From contig JAJKFL010000012.1 in the NCBI GenBank assembly GCA_021186555.1, positions 17,495,711 to 17,559,710 of the forward strand: 64,000 nucleotides of DNA. Direction: 5' to 3'. Position 1 is the first letter of the stretch. Every line of letters begins with the position of its first letter. Source of the stretch: Reticulitermes speratus. Taxonomy: Eukaryota; Arthropoda; Insecta; Blattodea; Rhinotermitidae. The position numbers and the translations under genes were made by a program. Below the pieces are notes generated by a model. The model saw only the letters and a program-made list of their open reading frames with translations, was not told the origin of the DNA and ran no database searches. Shown in pieces: positions 1 to 11,835 of this stretch.

Positions 1-570
1 TTGGAATCATCATAAATAACTACAGTTTACTATATTATGTAAGACCTTGTCCATCTGTGTCATCAAGGTAGTGACAATGGGCACTTCCCCTTCTCTCCAC
101 AATAATACAAAAACCAATTCACCAACAAAACGCAGTTCGAAAACTACAACGCCGAACGTCATTGGAGAGATGGATATAAATTTTTATATTCCAGCATGTT
201 TACGTAAGATATTTATACATTAGGCCAGGGGTGCACAAATCCCGGAATCAAGGTCGCCCAAGCGAATAAATTTTATACGGTGGCGCCTGTCATATGGGAT
301 CCTCATGTAACCCTCCTGGCGCCTGGAATTTTGAGGTGGTTTCTACACGTTTGGGAAATCCGTGCAGTCATGTATTAGGTCTCTATCTAGATGGAAAAGG
401 TGGGTGTGGATACTGCCGCGAGAACCTCAACTGTCACACAATAAATATCAGACATTGCACTAAGCAGTGGCTCTCCTGTCACTACGGCATGACCCGTTCC
501 CAATCTGCTTATCAACCAGACCGCCTCCGTACGTGGACGGTAAAGGTGCGGCTGTCCTTACGCACGTTAT
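1..570. other. No gene recognised
   Basis: Unique-looking sequence. A caggggtgcacaaatccc block at about 226 recalls an hAT-type end but has no partner. Confidence 0.5.
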
Positions 571-838
571 AAAGGCATACACGACTAGAGGTACAGCTCC
601 ACTCATTCTTAACATCGACAACAGATGGAGGTGAGTGGGTCACCTTGACATCCCGGCCACCTTACCCCCCCCCCCCCCCCCCCGAGAAAGATCCCCAGGT
701 ACCCACTGAATAGGACGCTTGTGGGCCCCTGGGCCGGTCTAAACGTTGAGTAAATTGTCTGCGGCTGCTGGGAAATCGAACCCCAGTTCCTCGGTCGTCC
801 AGCCCACAGATTATTCACTATACTGATTGAGCTAGGAC
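571..838 (-). mobile_element. SINE family A copy
   Basis: tRNA-like head at the right (minus strand: agctcaatcagtatagtg and a ggttcgatttcc-type B box), tail at the left. The body shares the ccggtctaaacg, cccactgaatagg and cattcttaac blocks with all family members. A C19 run at 665-683 lies where the others have a cccccggg block. Confidence 0.75.
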
Positions 839-891
839 GGATCCTAGCATTTAATAATACTGATTAATATGTAATATTATTACAGTAAACA

Positions 892-1168
892 TGTGAGGGT
901 GCCGATCCCAGTGGCCGCGCGGTCTATGGCGTGGGTCTTCGGCCGCTTGCTTACTAGGATCGTGGGTTCGAATCCCACCGGGGGCATGGATGTCTGTCTC
1001 TTGTGAGTGTTGTGTGTTGTCAGGTAGAGGTCTCTGCGACGAGCTGGCCCCTCGTCCAGAGGAGTCCTACCGACTGTGGTGTGTCTCAAATGTGTGTGAT
1101 CGTGAAACCTCGACGAAACGAGGAGGCCCAGGCCCATATAAGGCTGTCGAGCCATTAAAAAAAGAAAA
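892..1168 (+). mobile_element. SINE family B (tRNA-derived, Leu/Ser-like head)
   Basis: The head gtggccgcgcggtctatggcg resembles a tRNA A box of the Leu/Ser type, and gggttcgaatccc is a perfect B box. The body runs about 190 nt to an A-rich tail (ttaaaaaaagaaaa). The minus-strand frame across it gives a spurious VGFEPTI-type protein. Confidence 0.8.
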
Positions 1169-1214
1169 GTGGGGGTACCCATATGTCTATATTCTATCTT
1201 GACCAGGATGTTAC

Positions 1215-1380
1215 AGGTTGTTACGCAGCGTATGCTGGTAACTGTTTGTCGACGTATTCGGGAAAGCCTATCGGGCCCATCTTCAAGGAAAACGTCGGTA
1301 AACAAGTACCGACATACACTGCGTAACAACCCAGAAGAGCGAAGGCTTCATCTACATCGCGACGAAAGTCCCAAATCTCT
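1215..1380 (+). mobile_element. Inverted-arm element, same family as 5.5 kb, decayed
   Basis: The outer arms ggttgttacgcag (1216-1228) and ctgcgtaacaac (1319-1330) are inverted. The tail catctacatcgcgacgaaag resembles the tail at 5674. The centre holds one copy of the cttgaaga core on the minus strand (about 1260-1292). Confidence 0.5.
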
Positions 1381-1399
1381 CAGGTTCTTGTATATACCG

Positions 1400-3469
1400 T
1401 GGTTCTATGCACACTTTAACCTTCGGGAAGGCCGCTGGTTCCTCCGATAGGCTGGTAACCAGTTACAGGTATAGACTGACTATAGGATGCCATAAATCTG
1501 AACTTCAGTATGATGTGACGCGTTAGCAAAACTACCGAACAATTTTTTGTTTGTTTGGTACTGTTCTATACACATGGAACCTTTTCAATTATTTCTATCT
1601 TGCCCTTTGTTCTTTTGTTTGATGATGGATAGATTATACAGTTCCTGCAAGCAGATTCGCTTAGATACACTTTATCATTTCCTTTGTTGTTGGGTTACCA
1701 GTAACATTTGGAGTTTCCAAGGACACAACAATTGTTTTACTGAGGTATGAATGCATATAATAATTTTACTAGGGACGAGGAGAATCCCATTTTGGGGGTA
1801 AGCAGACGTGCATTTTATTCGACATGTACATTTATTGTATTATTAGGCGTTTCAGTCTCGCCTGCATCTCCAAGGAGCGCCTATTCAAATCGCTCGCTTC
1901 GTCTGCCTCAACATGAGATAACTGCGAGCCACTAGACAAAATTTGATTAAATGTGATAATGGGGGCTGTCAACGTTTGTCAATGCACTGCAATTTTCGTT
2001 AAAATCAGGAAAAAAGATTCATCACACGGAGACTTAGAAGCGTTTCCGTCCGCATATCGAGCTTAACTCGAGAGTGAAGGCAAAGTTGTCTCCATGAACG
2101 CCTTAAAGGCATGTGGGGGGAGTATAAGTATAGGTCCACTCATTCTTAAATATGGGACCATACAGAGATGAATGGTCAGCTTTACCGCCTGGGAAAGAAC
2201 CCCGGGTGCCATTGACTAAGAGGCTAAGTGGGTCCCGGAGCCGGGCTGGACGTTTCGGAGAAGAGAGAAACTCAATAAATATCAGTCCGAGTAATGACCA
2301 ATACATTTTTCCCTTAGTAAACGCATCTGATTCTCAATGCAAATGTTTAATTAAGTTTTACGATTTTAGATAATCAAACGAAAGAGGGTGATCGCATCAG
2401 AATTGTTACCCTGTGTGTACAATTACAATCTTGTCTAGAAGCTTAGCCCATTAAGATTGGATGGCTGCAAACAAATGCTTATGGATTCTGCAAACATGCA
2501 GTCTAGCAATTTTTGCCATGATGTGTGAACTCGGTCAGTTGCGCACACAGCATTCTGTCTGTCTGTCTGTCTATATGTCGTATCCGACGATTTCGCAACG
2601 AAATCATAAATGCGAAGACACTGACGCATTGAAATGTCCCACAATAAACATGTGTTAATTAATTGATTAGATTAGTAAACACACGTGCAATCCAGAATAT
2701 TTGGAAGCATTTTTATAGGCAGAAAGTACTAACCGGCTTTTGTGTTCTGTGATTTTTGTGGTAAAGTCTAGTAATCCTGAACTCAAAATGTCGGATTTCA
2801 AGAAATTGTGATGCAACAGAGGTAACGAAACATGGCCGTCAATACGCTGCGGGAATATTCATGTCGCACAAGAGTTTGTAACATGGCGGGCCCTCCTTCA
2901 CTTAACCTTCTTGGTCAGATTGTATTATAAGTTACGCAAAAACCGAATTAAACGTTTGTATCTTGAAAACAGGGCACATTTATGGATTTCATAAGATTCT
3001 CAGAATACAAATGGATTGTACCCCTAAACAGTATTAACTAGCTCGTATTTGTAATGGTGACACAGCGTTTTCTGTAAGGAACGAACTTAATTCTTAAGTA
3101 TTATTAAGCCAAATTTGAGACTTCCAAACTATCCGACTTCCTTCAGAATTTACTCTTCTTTTTGGCCATTACGTTGTACTCGCGCTCTGATAACGTAGTC
3201 ATAATTCCGTGCTGCAAAAGACCTATTAAAAATGTGACCATTTTCACGTCCTCGGGAGAGGGGCTGTGGAGGAATACGATAAATTAAGAGCCGAATAAAA
3301 TCGCGAAATGCATACAGACATTAAATTGAGATCCTTCGCTTATTTCGTGCCCTTTCTGAAACAAAACTTACAATGGAAAAATAAATTTCACCTGTTTTAT
3401 GAGCGCGAAGCTTGGTTTCTCACTGTCTGTAAACGCAGATTGAGGGTCCTGAGTAATATGTTTTAAAGG
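1400..3469. other. Intergenic, no gene recognised
   Basis: Apart from the SINE fragment at 2.08-2.28 kb, nothing supports a gene; open frames are short and unlike known proteins. Confidence 0.5.
2079..2275 (-). mobile_element. SINE family A copy, head lost
   Basis: Body and tail only (aaagttgtctccatgaacgc to ggacgtttcggagaagag). The tRNA-like head is missing. Confidence 0.65.
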
Positions 3470-3714
3470 GGTAAAGTTCTCCCTAGAACAGGCCATGAAG
3501 GCCCAGAGGGGGAGTAGAGGTATAGCTCTACTCTTTCTTTAACCCTGGCATTAGATGAGGGTGGGTGGTCAACTCCACGCCCCGGCCGCTTTACACCCGG
3601 GAAGGAGACCCGGTACCCATTGTATAGGGGGCTGGGTGGGCCCCAGAGCAGGTCTGGACGGCTGCGGAAAATCTAGCCCGCACGGGGATTCGATCTCCGG
3701 ACCGTCCAGCCCAC
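3470..3714 (-). mobile_element. SINE family A copy (young subtype)
   Basis: Shares the ccctagaacaggccatgaag tail and the tctactctttctttaac block with the copies at 12.75 and 37.79 kb, which marks a subtype. The head is slightly shortened. Confidence 0.75.
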
Positions 3715-4587
3715 GAGAAATATGTTTTAACGACTGGTAAAGGTCAACTGGAAAACAAAGACGTAGATATGTTATAATAATAAAGTTAGCATTGCAGAAA
3801 CTGTGTGTGAAGTTGTGAACAGCACCGCCTCTATATTTTCTGCCGCCCCAGGAAAAAACATTTTACCCCTTCCTACCCCCCCCCCCCCTTCTGTCTCAGT
3901 TTTTACTCGCACTTGTCTGCACCAATTTTTTGGACTGATCAAAATTTAGAAAAAATAAAACACAGACCATTTGTAGTTGTTAAAATAAAACAATTTCCAA
4001 CTGGTATACCCACTTAATGCCGCCCCAGGCACGGTTTGCTTTGCTGGTGCTGGTTATGGACCATGATGAACTGTGTAAGATGTGAGGTTCACACGGCGGG
4101 ATCAAGACTGTGTTCTGGGACACAAAATCGAGCATCTCGGTCGAATGACAAGTCTACCTTGACGATGGTGGTTCCAGAGGATCGTAGTCTGTGCACAGGG
4201 TGCAAAGAGGGTGTTTGTGAACACGGCTATGAACCACGGACAGGAATTTCTCCGTCTCAATAACCCGTTTCACTGTTTCCTCTCAGTTCTCATTTCGTGA
4301 CCACACCGTAAGCTGACTGCTTGCAACTGTTAAGCATAATCGTGCAAAAGAGAAATGCCCGCTTACCTCTACATTTACTGATGACTATGGCACGAATCAC
4401 TTGTTCTCTCGATGTCAACAAACTCTCGAACTGCTTCTTGAGGCTTGGCGCTCGCTACACCTACCCGCGGTCTGTGTTGGACACGCTCTGTCCCAACAAC
4501 GCTCGTTCTAGTAACCGAGCGTCATGGTGGCCTTGAGGTGACGTCATCTCTCAAGCACACGACAGACTGCGATACGTCGTTCCATCT

Positions 4588-4700
4588 TCCGATCAGTCTT
4601 TCCCAAACTTTTTTGCTCGCGGACTCCTTTTGGCTTCGAAAAATAACCACGGATCCTCACATCCTTGCTCACGTACAGTGTCCGGCTGATAGGCATCCAA
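4588..4700 (+). mobile_element. hAT-like terminal fragment
   Basis: Begins cagtctttcccaaacttttt and ggactccttttggc, a common hAT-type start. The other end is not found. Confidence 0.3.
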
Positions 4701-4869
4701 AACTTAAAAATTGATATCTCATACCCAAAATTAAAAACTTATATCTCAGAACTGATTTCAGATAGCTACGAATACATACCAGTAGCATACGTAGCAATGC
4801 ATAGCATGATTTGATCTTAATTAAAATGACTGTCGGTCGCTTCTTGGCTACAGGGGTTTCTTAGTTAGA

Positions 4870-5104
4870 TATTATAACGGTCATACGAAATAAACTTATT
4901 TCCCTTATGTGAAGGTTCCCAGGCTTCTTTCGCTTGTCCTGATATAGTCACTGACAAAATGATACTGACAGCGAAGTACTGAAGAAAAACCTGTCCCATG
5001 GCCCCCTTGCCAACGACAAATCTCACTTGAACTGGCCAGGGATCGAACACTGGTTCTCCGGGGCGACAGCTCGGCGAATAACTGCCTGAGTCATGGCACA
5101 GCCC
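4870..5104 (-). mobile_element. SINE family C (tRNA-derived)
   Basis: On the minus strand: ctgtgccatgactcaggcag (A-box region), then gtgttcgatccctgg (B box), then catgggacaggtttttcttc, a body unlike families A and B. Confidence 0.5.
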
Positions 5105-5212
5105 TATAAAGACTAGAATTCATCTAATTATGTCAATTTATTTTGTTTAAAATTCGGTTCCTACCTCACACAGAACAGGATATTTCTCAAGACCAGTCGG
5201 TTAATGCTGTAT

Positions 5213-5300
5213 ACCAGGGGCGTCTGACCTTTTCTGGCAAAAGGCCACAACCATTATTATGGACTGCTTCGTGGGCCGCAAATCGTGATCGAATGGTTCA
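5213..5300 (+). mobile_element. hAT-like terminal fragment
   Basis: Caggggcgtctgaccttttc followed by gtgggccgca, a layout usual in Charlie-like hAT ends. Only one end is visible. Confidence 0.3.
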
Positions 5301-5485
5301 TAATAAAACATCCACAATGAATAAAAACCACAAGAGATAATATTCATTAAGAAATGGCACGTATGCGGAACCTGATTAGTGTGAGCTGGGCGAGATATCT
5401 ACGGGAGGAGTCATGGTTACTTCACTTCGCAAACAGTGCATACTGACGACAATTATGTACCGCGTTTTACGTTGTTCTGTCACTG

Positions 5486-5707
5486 AGATCTGCGCTGTTC
5501 TGGGATATTACGCAGCGTCAAGTGTAATCCTTTACCGACGTTTCTGGGCAACCTATCGGTCCCATCAAAAGGGGTCTCAAAGACCCTTGAAGATGGGACC
5601 GATAGGTTGTCCCGAAACGTCGGTAAAGATTTACCACTCGACGCTGCGTAATATCCCAGAACAGCTGAGATCTCATCAACATCGCGGCGAATGCCTGAAT
5701 TCACAGA
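5486..5707 (+). mobile_element. Inverted-arm element with hammerhead-like core and 34-nt tail
   Basis: Two arms (5486-about 5575 and about 5581-5673) are near-perfect inverted copies. A 34-nt tail follows (5674-5707). The flanks ttgttctgtcactg (5472-5485) and ttgttctggcactg (5708-5721) are a 14-bp target duplication with one mismatch. At 5583-5624 lies a ttgaaga - hairpin (gggac/gtccc) - GAAACGTC core. The tail sequence recurs after related arms at 1.35, 21.2 and 25.4 kb. I read it as a non-autonomous Penelope-like element. Confidence 0.7.
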
Positions 5708-6329
5708 TTGTTCTGGCACTGTTCAGGACGGATACAGTGCATTCACCACCGGGGAGTGTCTCTTTGTTAGAGTGTGGGTTTACGAGAGACTAATCAGGCC
5801 TCACAACCATTGCTTCGTAGACTTGTTCTGTCTCCATCATCAGGGTCGATGATATCGATGGAAGTATTCTCAGAAACGCTAATTTTTGGCTCAACCATGA
5901 CGCGGTTGATCCTCATACAAGATTTTAGAACATTTAGTCGCCGTGTAGCTTCCAAATTTTACGTGCTATAATTTTCGCTATCCCTACTATTCACCAATTT
6001 CTCATTTAGTGTTACGTTGCGGTAACCACTGTTTCTAGAAAAGCGTCGCCACACAATAAAGAATGCCATGCAAATAACTACCTAGCACGCGTTCCTTTGT
6101 CTGGTATTGATTATTCAGAAGTAATATTTGACATAGGCCTCAGCCGTGAAAAAATGCATCCGTAACCGACTTTCAACGATCGTAAAACTAAGTAAACATA
6201 TTCATATTAGAGCTAGAGGCAGTACACTAGTGTTTTAAGTGTCTAGCACTAATATCTTCCACAGCTGTGGCCGAGGTGGTGTCCGATGGCCCGTGAAGCC
6301 GTTACGATTTCGTCACGCAGAGCTGTCCT

Positions 6330-6545
6330 GCTAGCCATGAAAGCATATAGGGAGATGCAGTTACAGCTCCACTCATTTTTAATCTCGGCGTTAGATGCAG
6401 GTGAGTGGTCAGCTTCACGACCCGACCGCTTTACCCCTACAGAAAAAGCTCTCGGTGTCCGTTGAATGTAAGGCTTGGTGGGCCCCACAGTCGGTATGGA
6501 CGCTTCGGAGAAGAGATAAATCTCTTATCCATGCCGACAATCGAA
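6330..6545 (-). mobile_element. SINE family A copy
   Basis: Body from catgaaagcatatagggag to agagataaatctcttatcc. The head is decayed. Confidence 0.65.
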
Positions 6546-6599
6546 TTACAATCTTTCGGTTATCTAGCTCGAGGCCTAATTACTATAACGACTGAGCAT

Positions 6600-7260
6600 T
6601 CCCGGCTACTAGAATTTCGGTGCTTAATGGTGGCGAGCAAAACGTGTGTGAGCTCGTATATGCAAGCTTGGTGGCTGCCCTGTTTGTTGCGACGAGCTGG
6701 CGGAGATGCCCGACTGCTGTCCGCTCCATGCCGTTCGTACGACAGACGTTGCACATTACCAACATTGCTGGAACTACGTGCGTACATAACATTAGTAGTT
6801 GTAAAGACTCAACTAGACGGCGCGTGGCTCGGCTCGTTTTACGTCATAACTGACGTCATTGACAAAGAATCGTATTCAAACGCGCCATGTATCCGGCCTG
6901 GCGCGGCGCGTGATTGGGCGAGCGAGGCTCGTTGGATCGCCGCAGAAGCGGTTTTTTCACGATCCTCAAAGGGACTCGGCGCGGGCAGCTGTTGCGGCTA
7001 CACGGGGCTTGCAGTCTACGCGCCGCGCCAAGCTCCTGCATCAGCATCATGATCCATGTTGAAGACTGCGGGTCGCAGGAGAACAACACGACAAGTTATT
7101 CCACAAGCCGAGCCGAACCTAACCGAGCAAGGCCGCTGGTCCGCCATTTGCCGAGCTGCGCCGCGTCGTGTAGCCAGATTGTCTTTTCTGTTCCGATCTG
7201 TTGGCCGAGTAAGTGACGTCACGTCACTCGACGAGCAGCGCGCCGTCTAGTCCCGACCTT
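6600..7260. promoter_or_regulatory. CpG-island-like segment with CRE-type sites
   Basis: GC-rich and very dense in CpG compared with all flanking sequence. It contains TGACGTCA-type sites (6851-6858 and 7212-7219), an inverted CCAAT (gattgg, 6912) and a donor-like gagtaagt at 7207. Several short frames overlap on both strands, as expected of GC-rich DNA; none looks like a known protein. A promoter or first exon of a gene outside the recognised set is possible. Confidence 0.35.
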
Positions 7261-7343
7261 ACAGTGATGTCAAAACACATTATAGGGTCTCCCTTGGAAA
7301 TGTGGTGGTTATTCGTTTTGTTAAAATATTTCCTGCTTTGGTA

Positions 7344-7634
7344 AAAGGTCGAGTTGTCCCTGTACAGGTCATGAAGGCATATAGGAATGGAGGTACAGCT
7401 CCACCCATTCTTAACCTCAGCATTATGTTGATGTGAGTGGTCAGCCTCACACCCCGGACACGTTACCCCTGTGAAAGAGACCTCGGTACGCATAAAATAG
7501 GAGGCTGGGTGGGCCCCACAGCCGGTCTGAGCGTTTTGGAGAAGAGAAGAATCTCTTGCCCCTACAGAAATTCGAACCCGGAATCGTCCAGCCCGTAGGC
7601 CTGTCGCTATACCGACTGCACCACCCCGGCTCCA
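7344..7634 (-). mobile_element. SINE family A copy, full length
   Basis: Complete: minus-strand head ggtgcagtcggtatagcgac and a gggttcgaatttc-type B box, body, then the catgacctgtacagggac tail. A short frame in it reads like the common SINE-derived spurious proteins. Confidence 0.8.
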
Positions 7635-7849
7635 CACTTCCTACTTATCACTGAACAACTGCCATGCCATTCGACCCTATTTAGCCTGCTACATGAAAAG
7701 CGTCGCAAAAAAAAAACACAAATAAATCACAAATTTTTCTGTTCCCTTGAGATTTTTGGAGACAAAAAAGTCTGTAGGCCTAAGTATTCCCACTTCAGAC
7801 GTGAGCGCCGCATGTTCCGCTAACGGGGTCCATTCTGAAAAATCGTTGT

Positions 7850-8130
7850 ACGCTTGCTAGCTGATAACTAACTCCACAGAGCGGAGTCGTTCTTTAGAAA
7901 GCAACAGTTCTTCACCTAATCAAAAATGTCCTCGCGTTTCGTGGAACCCAAGGTTCACTACTGTGTTCGTAACAATCAACACTGGCCCCCATTCCGAGCC
8001 AAATGAGTCCAGTCCACACTCATCCCATTTCTTTAAAATCCATTTTAATATTATCCTCACATACACACGTAGGTCTTCGGAGCGGCCCCCTTCCTTCAGG
8101 CTTTCCCACCAAAGATATCCCCAACGGTGA
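7850..8130 (+). repeat. Unclassified interspersed repeat, family D
   Basis: Shares actccacagagcggagtc, then gtggaacccaaggttcac, then cccatttctttaaaatcc with the copies at 8.9, 10.9, 17.6 and 29.3 kb. One frame reads HPISLKSILILSSH. I do not recognise its class. Confidence 0.55.
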
Positions 8131-8894
8131 GCGGCAGAAGACTTACGCGCAGCCGCCATGTTGTTATTTTAAACTCTACGAACCTATTAACTAAACAAGA
8201 GCTGTACAATTCTGTCAGACGTTGAATTAACCTCCAAATCAGCGTCCTAAAGTAATCGGCTCCACAATCATTCCCTGCTCAAAAGTTCGAGCGTCGTACT
8301 GTTACTAATTACAGGAACTTGAAATGTGGGTCTGTTGCCTAAAATGTCCAGTGGTTCAAAAGATAAGAGGGGGGGGGGGGGCTCACAGACAGCAAGGCAA
8401 TTTCATTTACTCTGCTCTTAAAAGAACGAACGTGGTCCAGGAGCATTTTAATGCAGTCAGGATGAAAATAATGAGGTGCCAGGATGACGAGCAAGAAGCT
8501 CTGAACATTTGCACAGTTCCCGGGAGAGACAACAGCGATTACTCACACCCTTAACATCCTCCCCTCCCCCTCCAGCCGACCATAATGCAATTCTTACGTC
8601 ACAACCGCCTGATATGACCCAGAGAAGCAAAACAGATTACAAGCAAACGCAAACAAAGAACGGAGATACAGTTGAATTATGCACAGCACGCACCGCTATA
8701 ATCCCTCTTTGCTTTTCCTTTTCCAGATTTTGAAAACAGTAAAAATCGACAGTTTTCCGAAAGAAAGGCACATTATTTTGCTGCAAACATTCGTGTTAAA
8801 TGCGGAGAGAATGGGCGTCTAAACTTCCAGGACTAACACCGTTTGCTCCCAGACGTTTTACGAATTAATTAGTATTAGTCTTATTACCACTACT

Positions 8895-9160
8895 TTCAAT
8901 GAACGTTTTGATGGAACAACCTGAAGGGAAAATACAATACCACTTGGAAGAGCTAGGCGTACATAGGAGGATAAGATTAAAATTGATCTTAAAGAAAGGG
9001 CATGAAATGATGCGGACAGATTTAGTGTTACTCGGGACAGAGACCAGTGGTTGACCTCTGTGAACACGGCAAACAAACTTCGGGCTCCATAAAAGGTGGC
9101 GAATTTCTTGACAAACTTTTGCGAAGGACTCTGCTCCCTGCAGTTAGCTGCAGGACGAGA
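8895..9160 (-). repeat. Family D repeat
   Basis: Minus strand carries ggagcagagtccttcgc, then ggagcccgaagtttg, then tttctttaagatcaatttta, the same order as at 7.85 kb. The frame HALSLRSILILSSY matches the HPISLKSILILSSH of that copy. Confidence 0.55.
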
Positions 9161-9954
9161 TCCGGAATACTTTCCATGCACGGTGACGGCAGTTCGGAAC
9201 ACATCGACCTGCCATCTGTGAAAGTACGTAAAAATTACTACGGCGTAAGGACGTAATATATACACAAACAGAAAACCCACATAAACACTCCCGTAGCCAT
9301 GAAAGGTCTCCTGCGATAAGTTTATAGACTGCAGATAGATTAGATTAGATTGGGTTAGATAAAAAATATATGTGTATAGGCGCAACAATTATTCCGTTAC
9401 TGGTGCCATTAAGGTTTGACTGCATTTCAGTCACAAGCGTTAGTCGGACATGTTGGTCGACGGGGAGATGCGTAAATCACAATCAAGTGCTGCTTACAGC
9501 AAGGTCGTACATTTAAGCCCTCAGTCGGACCTTGTTCGAAGTTATAGAAGGTTATAGAAGAATGAAAGTATTGCAGCAAAACCTGATTAATAATGGAATT
9601 ACACAGACTCTGAATAGTTTCCCTTAAAGACGTGTCCAGCTAATAAAAGTACTGATTTAGGGGTTCAATTCCCGTGAGGTTCGCCACCGCATTCACACAA
9701 TAAGCTTCATTAGCCAATGTAATGGGGTACTTCTGTTACGTTCAATTCTTTACCTTTCTTCTACACTTCCCAGTAGTCAGAGTATTCTGTGGACGGCCTG
9801 GCTTAATTCTTTGCCATTAGTTGTTCATTAAATAATTCCAGGTAACGAATGACGAAACAGACTACAACCTGTACGAATAATAACGAAAACCCCATGTATG
9901 TTCTGAAGAGAGCAGCCGTGAAGCGAATTAGCGTGCTCGTTAGTAATGACTACT

Positions 9955-10190
9955 CCATGGGCTGGGCGGTCCGTGGCAGTTTTCGTGTCGCCAAAACGCG
10001 CAGACGGGCTATGGGACCCACCCAGCGTCCTAGTCAATGGGTACCTTGGTTTTTTCCTCAGGGGGTAAAGCGGCCGGAGCGTAAATCTGACCACTCACCT
10101 CCATTTGAGGATCTGGGGTTAAGAATGTGTTGAGCTATACTTGTACTTACCCATATGCCCTCATGGCGTGGACAGGGAAAACATTACCTT
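9955..10190 (+). mobile_element. SINE family A copy, plus orientation
   Basis: Reads head-to-tail on the plus strand: gggctgggcggtccgtgg, then ggggtaaagcggccgg, then catggcgtggacaggg. One of few copies in this direction. Confidence 0.7.
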
Positions 10191-10894
10191 TCACAAGGTT
10201 TAAACTGTTGGTAGTGAACGGATATAAAATAGTAACTGGCCACAAAGATGGGTGCTATAAACAAATGTGAGGCTAAAAATAGTCATCGGGCATTAAACTG
10301 AACGCATACTCCTATGGGGACCTTTGTTTGAACAAGTATTCCAGTAGGGTAGTTTTCACGCTTACAAAAGCAAGTAAACTGGCAATACTGCTTTGATCAG
10401 CGAGTGCAGGAATATAAAAGAGATTTAAAAACTTCAGGCGGGGGCGTTTAGAGTATCCCAGGTATTGGTATACGATATTTATATCAAAACAAAGGATAGT
10501 CCTACCGCGCAGGTTCCATTAAAATTGAAACTCCGGCAGTCTGTTGTTGCAGTATATACTGTATACACACGAGTCTATGCATTTATTTAGTGACTTGTTC
10601 GTTCTTCAGATGACTACGTTGCGCATGTAACATGAGGGTCTTGGGGAACACCGACTTCTTGAATATATATTTACTTTCTTCCCGTGATAAATGGGCCCCT
10701 GTCACCACGCCATGGAGCGTCCTCAGGTTATGTAGGGAAAAAGCCTTCAGAACATACTGAATAAGCAGTCGCGGACAGCCGACAAGGGGTGACCCATCAG
10801 CTTCGGGGTTGGGCGAGTTGCTGACAGCTGCTCATAGTAAACACCTAAAACTCAGCATGTCACGCAACGATTGGCAAAGCCTCGGACTTGGACT

Positions 10895-11045
10895 GATGAA
10901 TTGGAACGATGTGATCTGGCTCAGGACTGGGAGTGGCGAGACCTTGTGCATGCGGTGACGAACCTTCGGGTTCCATTAAATGCGGGGTATTTCTTGATTA
11001 ACTGAGGAGAGATTAGCTTGTCAAGAATGATTCTGCTCCGTGGAG
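10895..11045 (-). repeat. Family D repeat, partial
   Basis: Minus strand: aactccacggagcagaatc, then atggaacccgaaggttcg; ends after about 150 nt. Confidence 0.45.
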
Positions 11046-11124
11046 TTAGTTACTTTACATTGCCCTTCTCTGTCATTCAACTACACGTGCTCTACACTAC
11101 CACTACTACTTTACCACCACAATC

Positions 11125-11380
11125 GTTTTTTTTTTTCTGTGGCGCAACAGCCCAGCTCTGGTCTAGACCACCACTTTGTTGAGGTTTCTAGATCACACTC
11201 CCGGCAGGACTCCTGTGAACGAGCAATCAACCCGTCTCAGAGGCCTACACAATACACAACAAACATAACAGACGGGGGTGGCCTTGACTACCCACCCCCA
11301 CTTAGCGCTGAGGTTAAAGAAAGAGAACAGCTATAACTCTACTCCCCCTCTGAACCTTCATAGCCTGTTTTTTGGTGAAA
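11125..11380 (+). mobile_element. Chimeric SINE with family-A 3' domain
   Basis: From 11270 it matches the family-A tail (gctgaggttaaagaaagag, ctactccccctctg). The 5' 140 nt are unlike family A and contain no clear A or B box. It may be a composite SINE or a template switch. Confidence 0.45.
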
Positions 11381-11424
11381 TTTAGGTACTTTACTCTCTC
11401 TGGTGTGCACAACATTTTTCACTG

Positions 11425-11799
11425 CCCGGGGGGGGGGGGGGGGGGGGGCCAGGCTGATCCTTGGGCTATATATAATTTATGTTTATTTTAAAAATTATGT
11501 TATAAAAATCATGCCGTAAGTATAACTGTAACATAACACTGTCTGCAACTGCATTTATAAACATACAAATATGACTACATGCTCCACGACCTACTCAGCT
11601 AATTTAAATCACAAAGTCTAATCTTCCTGGTTGTTTAATTTTTATATAAGACATCCTAAGTTGTTTTATTTTATTTTTCAAAACTCTAAGGTACTAGTCG
11701 TCAGCCGATTTCAGTGGCTGATTTCGGCTGAAGGGTACATCACATAAAACGTTTAATATCATCGTGTCTACCAAAACGTGTTTTTCAAAATTTCGACAC

Positions 11800-11830
<31 letters not shown>

Positions 11831-11835
11831 CCCCC
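11425..11835 (+). mobile_element. hAT-like repeat with G runs, copy 1
   Basis: Homologous in inverse orientation to 24470-24845 (shared gctatatataa, cactgtctgcaactg, and cagccgatttcagtggctg segments). It contains runs of 21 G (11428-11448) and 27 G followed by 9 C (11800-11835). Confidence 0.5.

Larger units (their letters stand above)
8135..10890. other. Intergenic, repeats only
   Basis: Between the family D and SINE copies there is a G13 run (8369-8381) and a B-box-like ggttcaattcccg near 9660 that may be a SINE head relic. No exon is recognised. Confidence 0.5.

Noticed and set aside
892-975. tRNA gene candidate
   Set aside because: Perfect B box but the acceptor ends do not pair and a SINE body with an A-rich tail follows.
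880-1329. 149-codon minus-strand frame with VGFEPTI-type sequence
   Set aside because: It overlaps the family B SINE and an inverted-arm element; this translated string is a well-known repeat artefact.
6405-7052. 215-codon plus-strand frame
   Set aside because: It joins a SINE to the CpG-dense island; several other frames in the island are also open, as expected from base composition, and no protein family is recognised.
8858-9388. 176-codon minus-strand frame
   Set aside because: Mostly a family D repeat with shared translated blocks; no host protein similarity that I can see.
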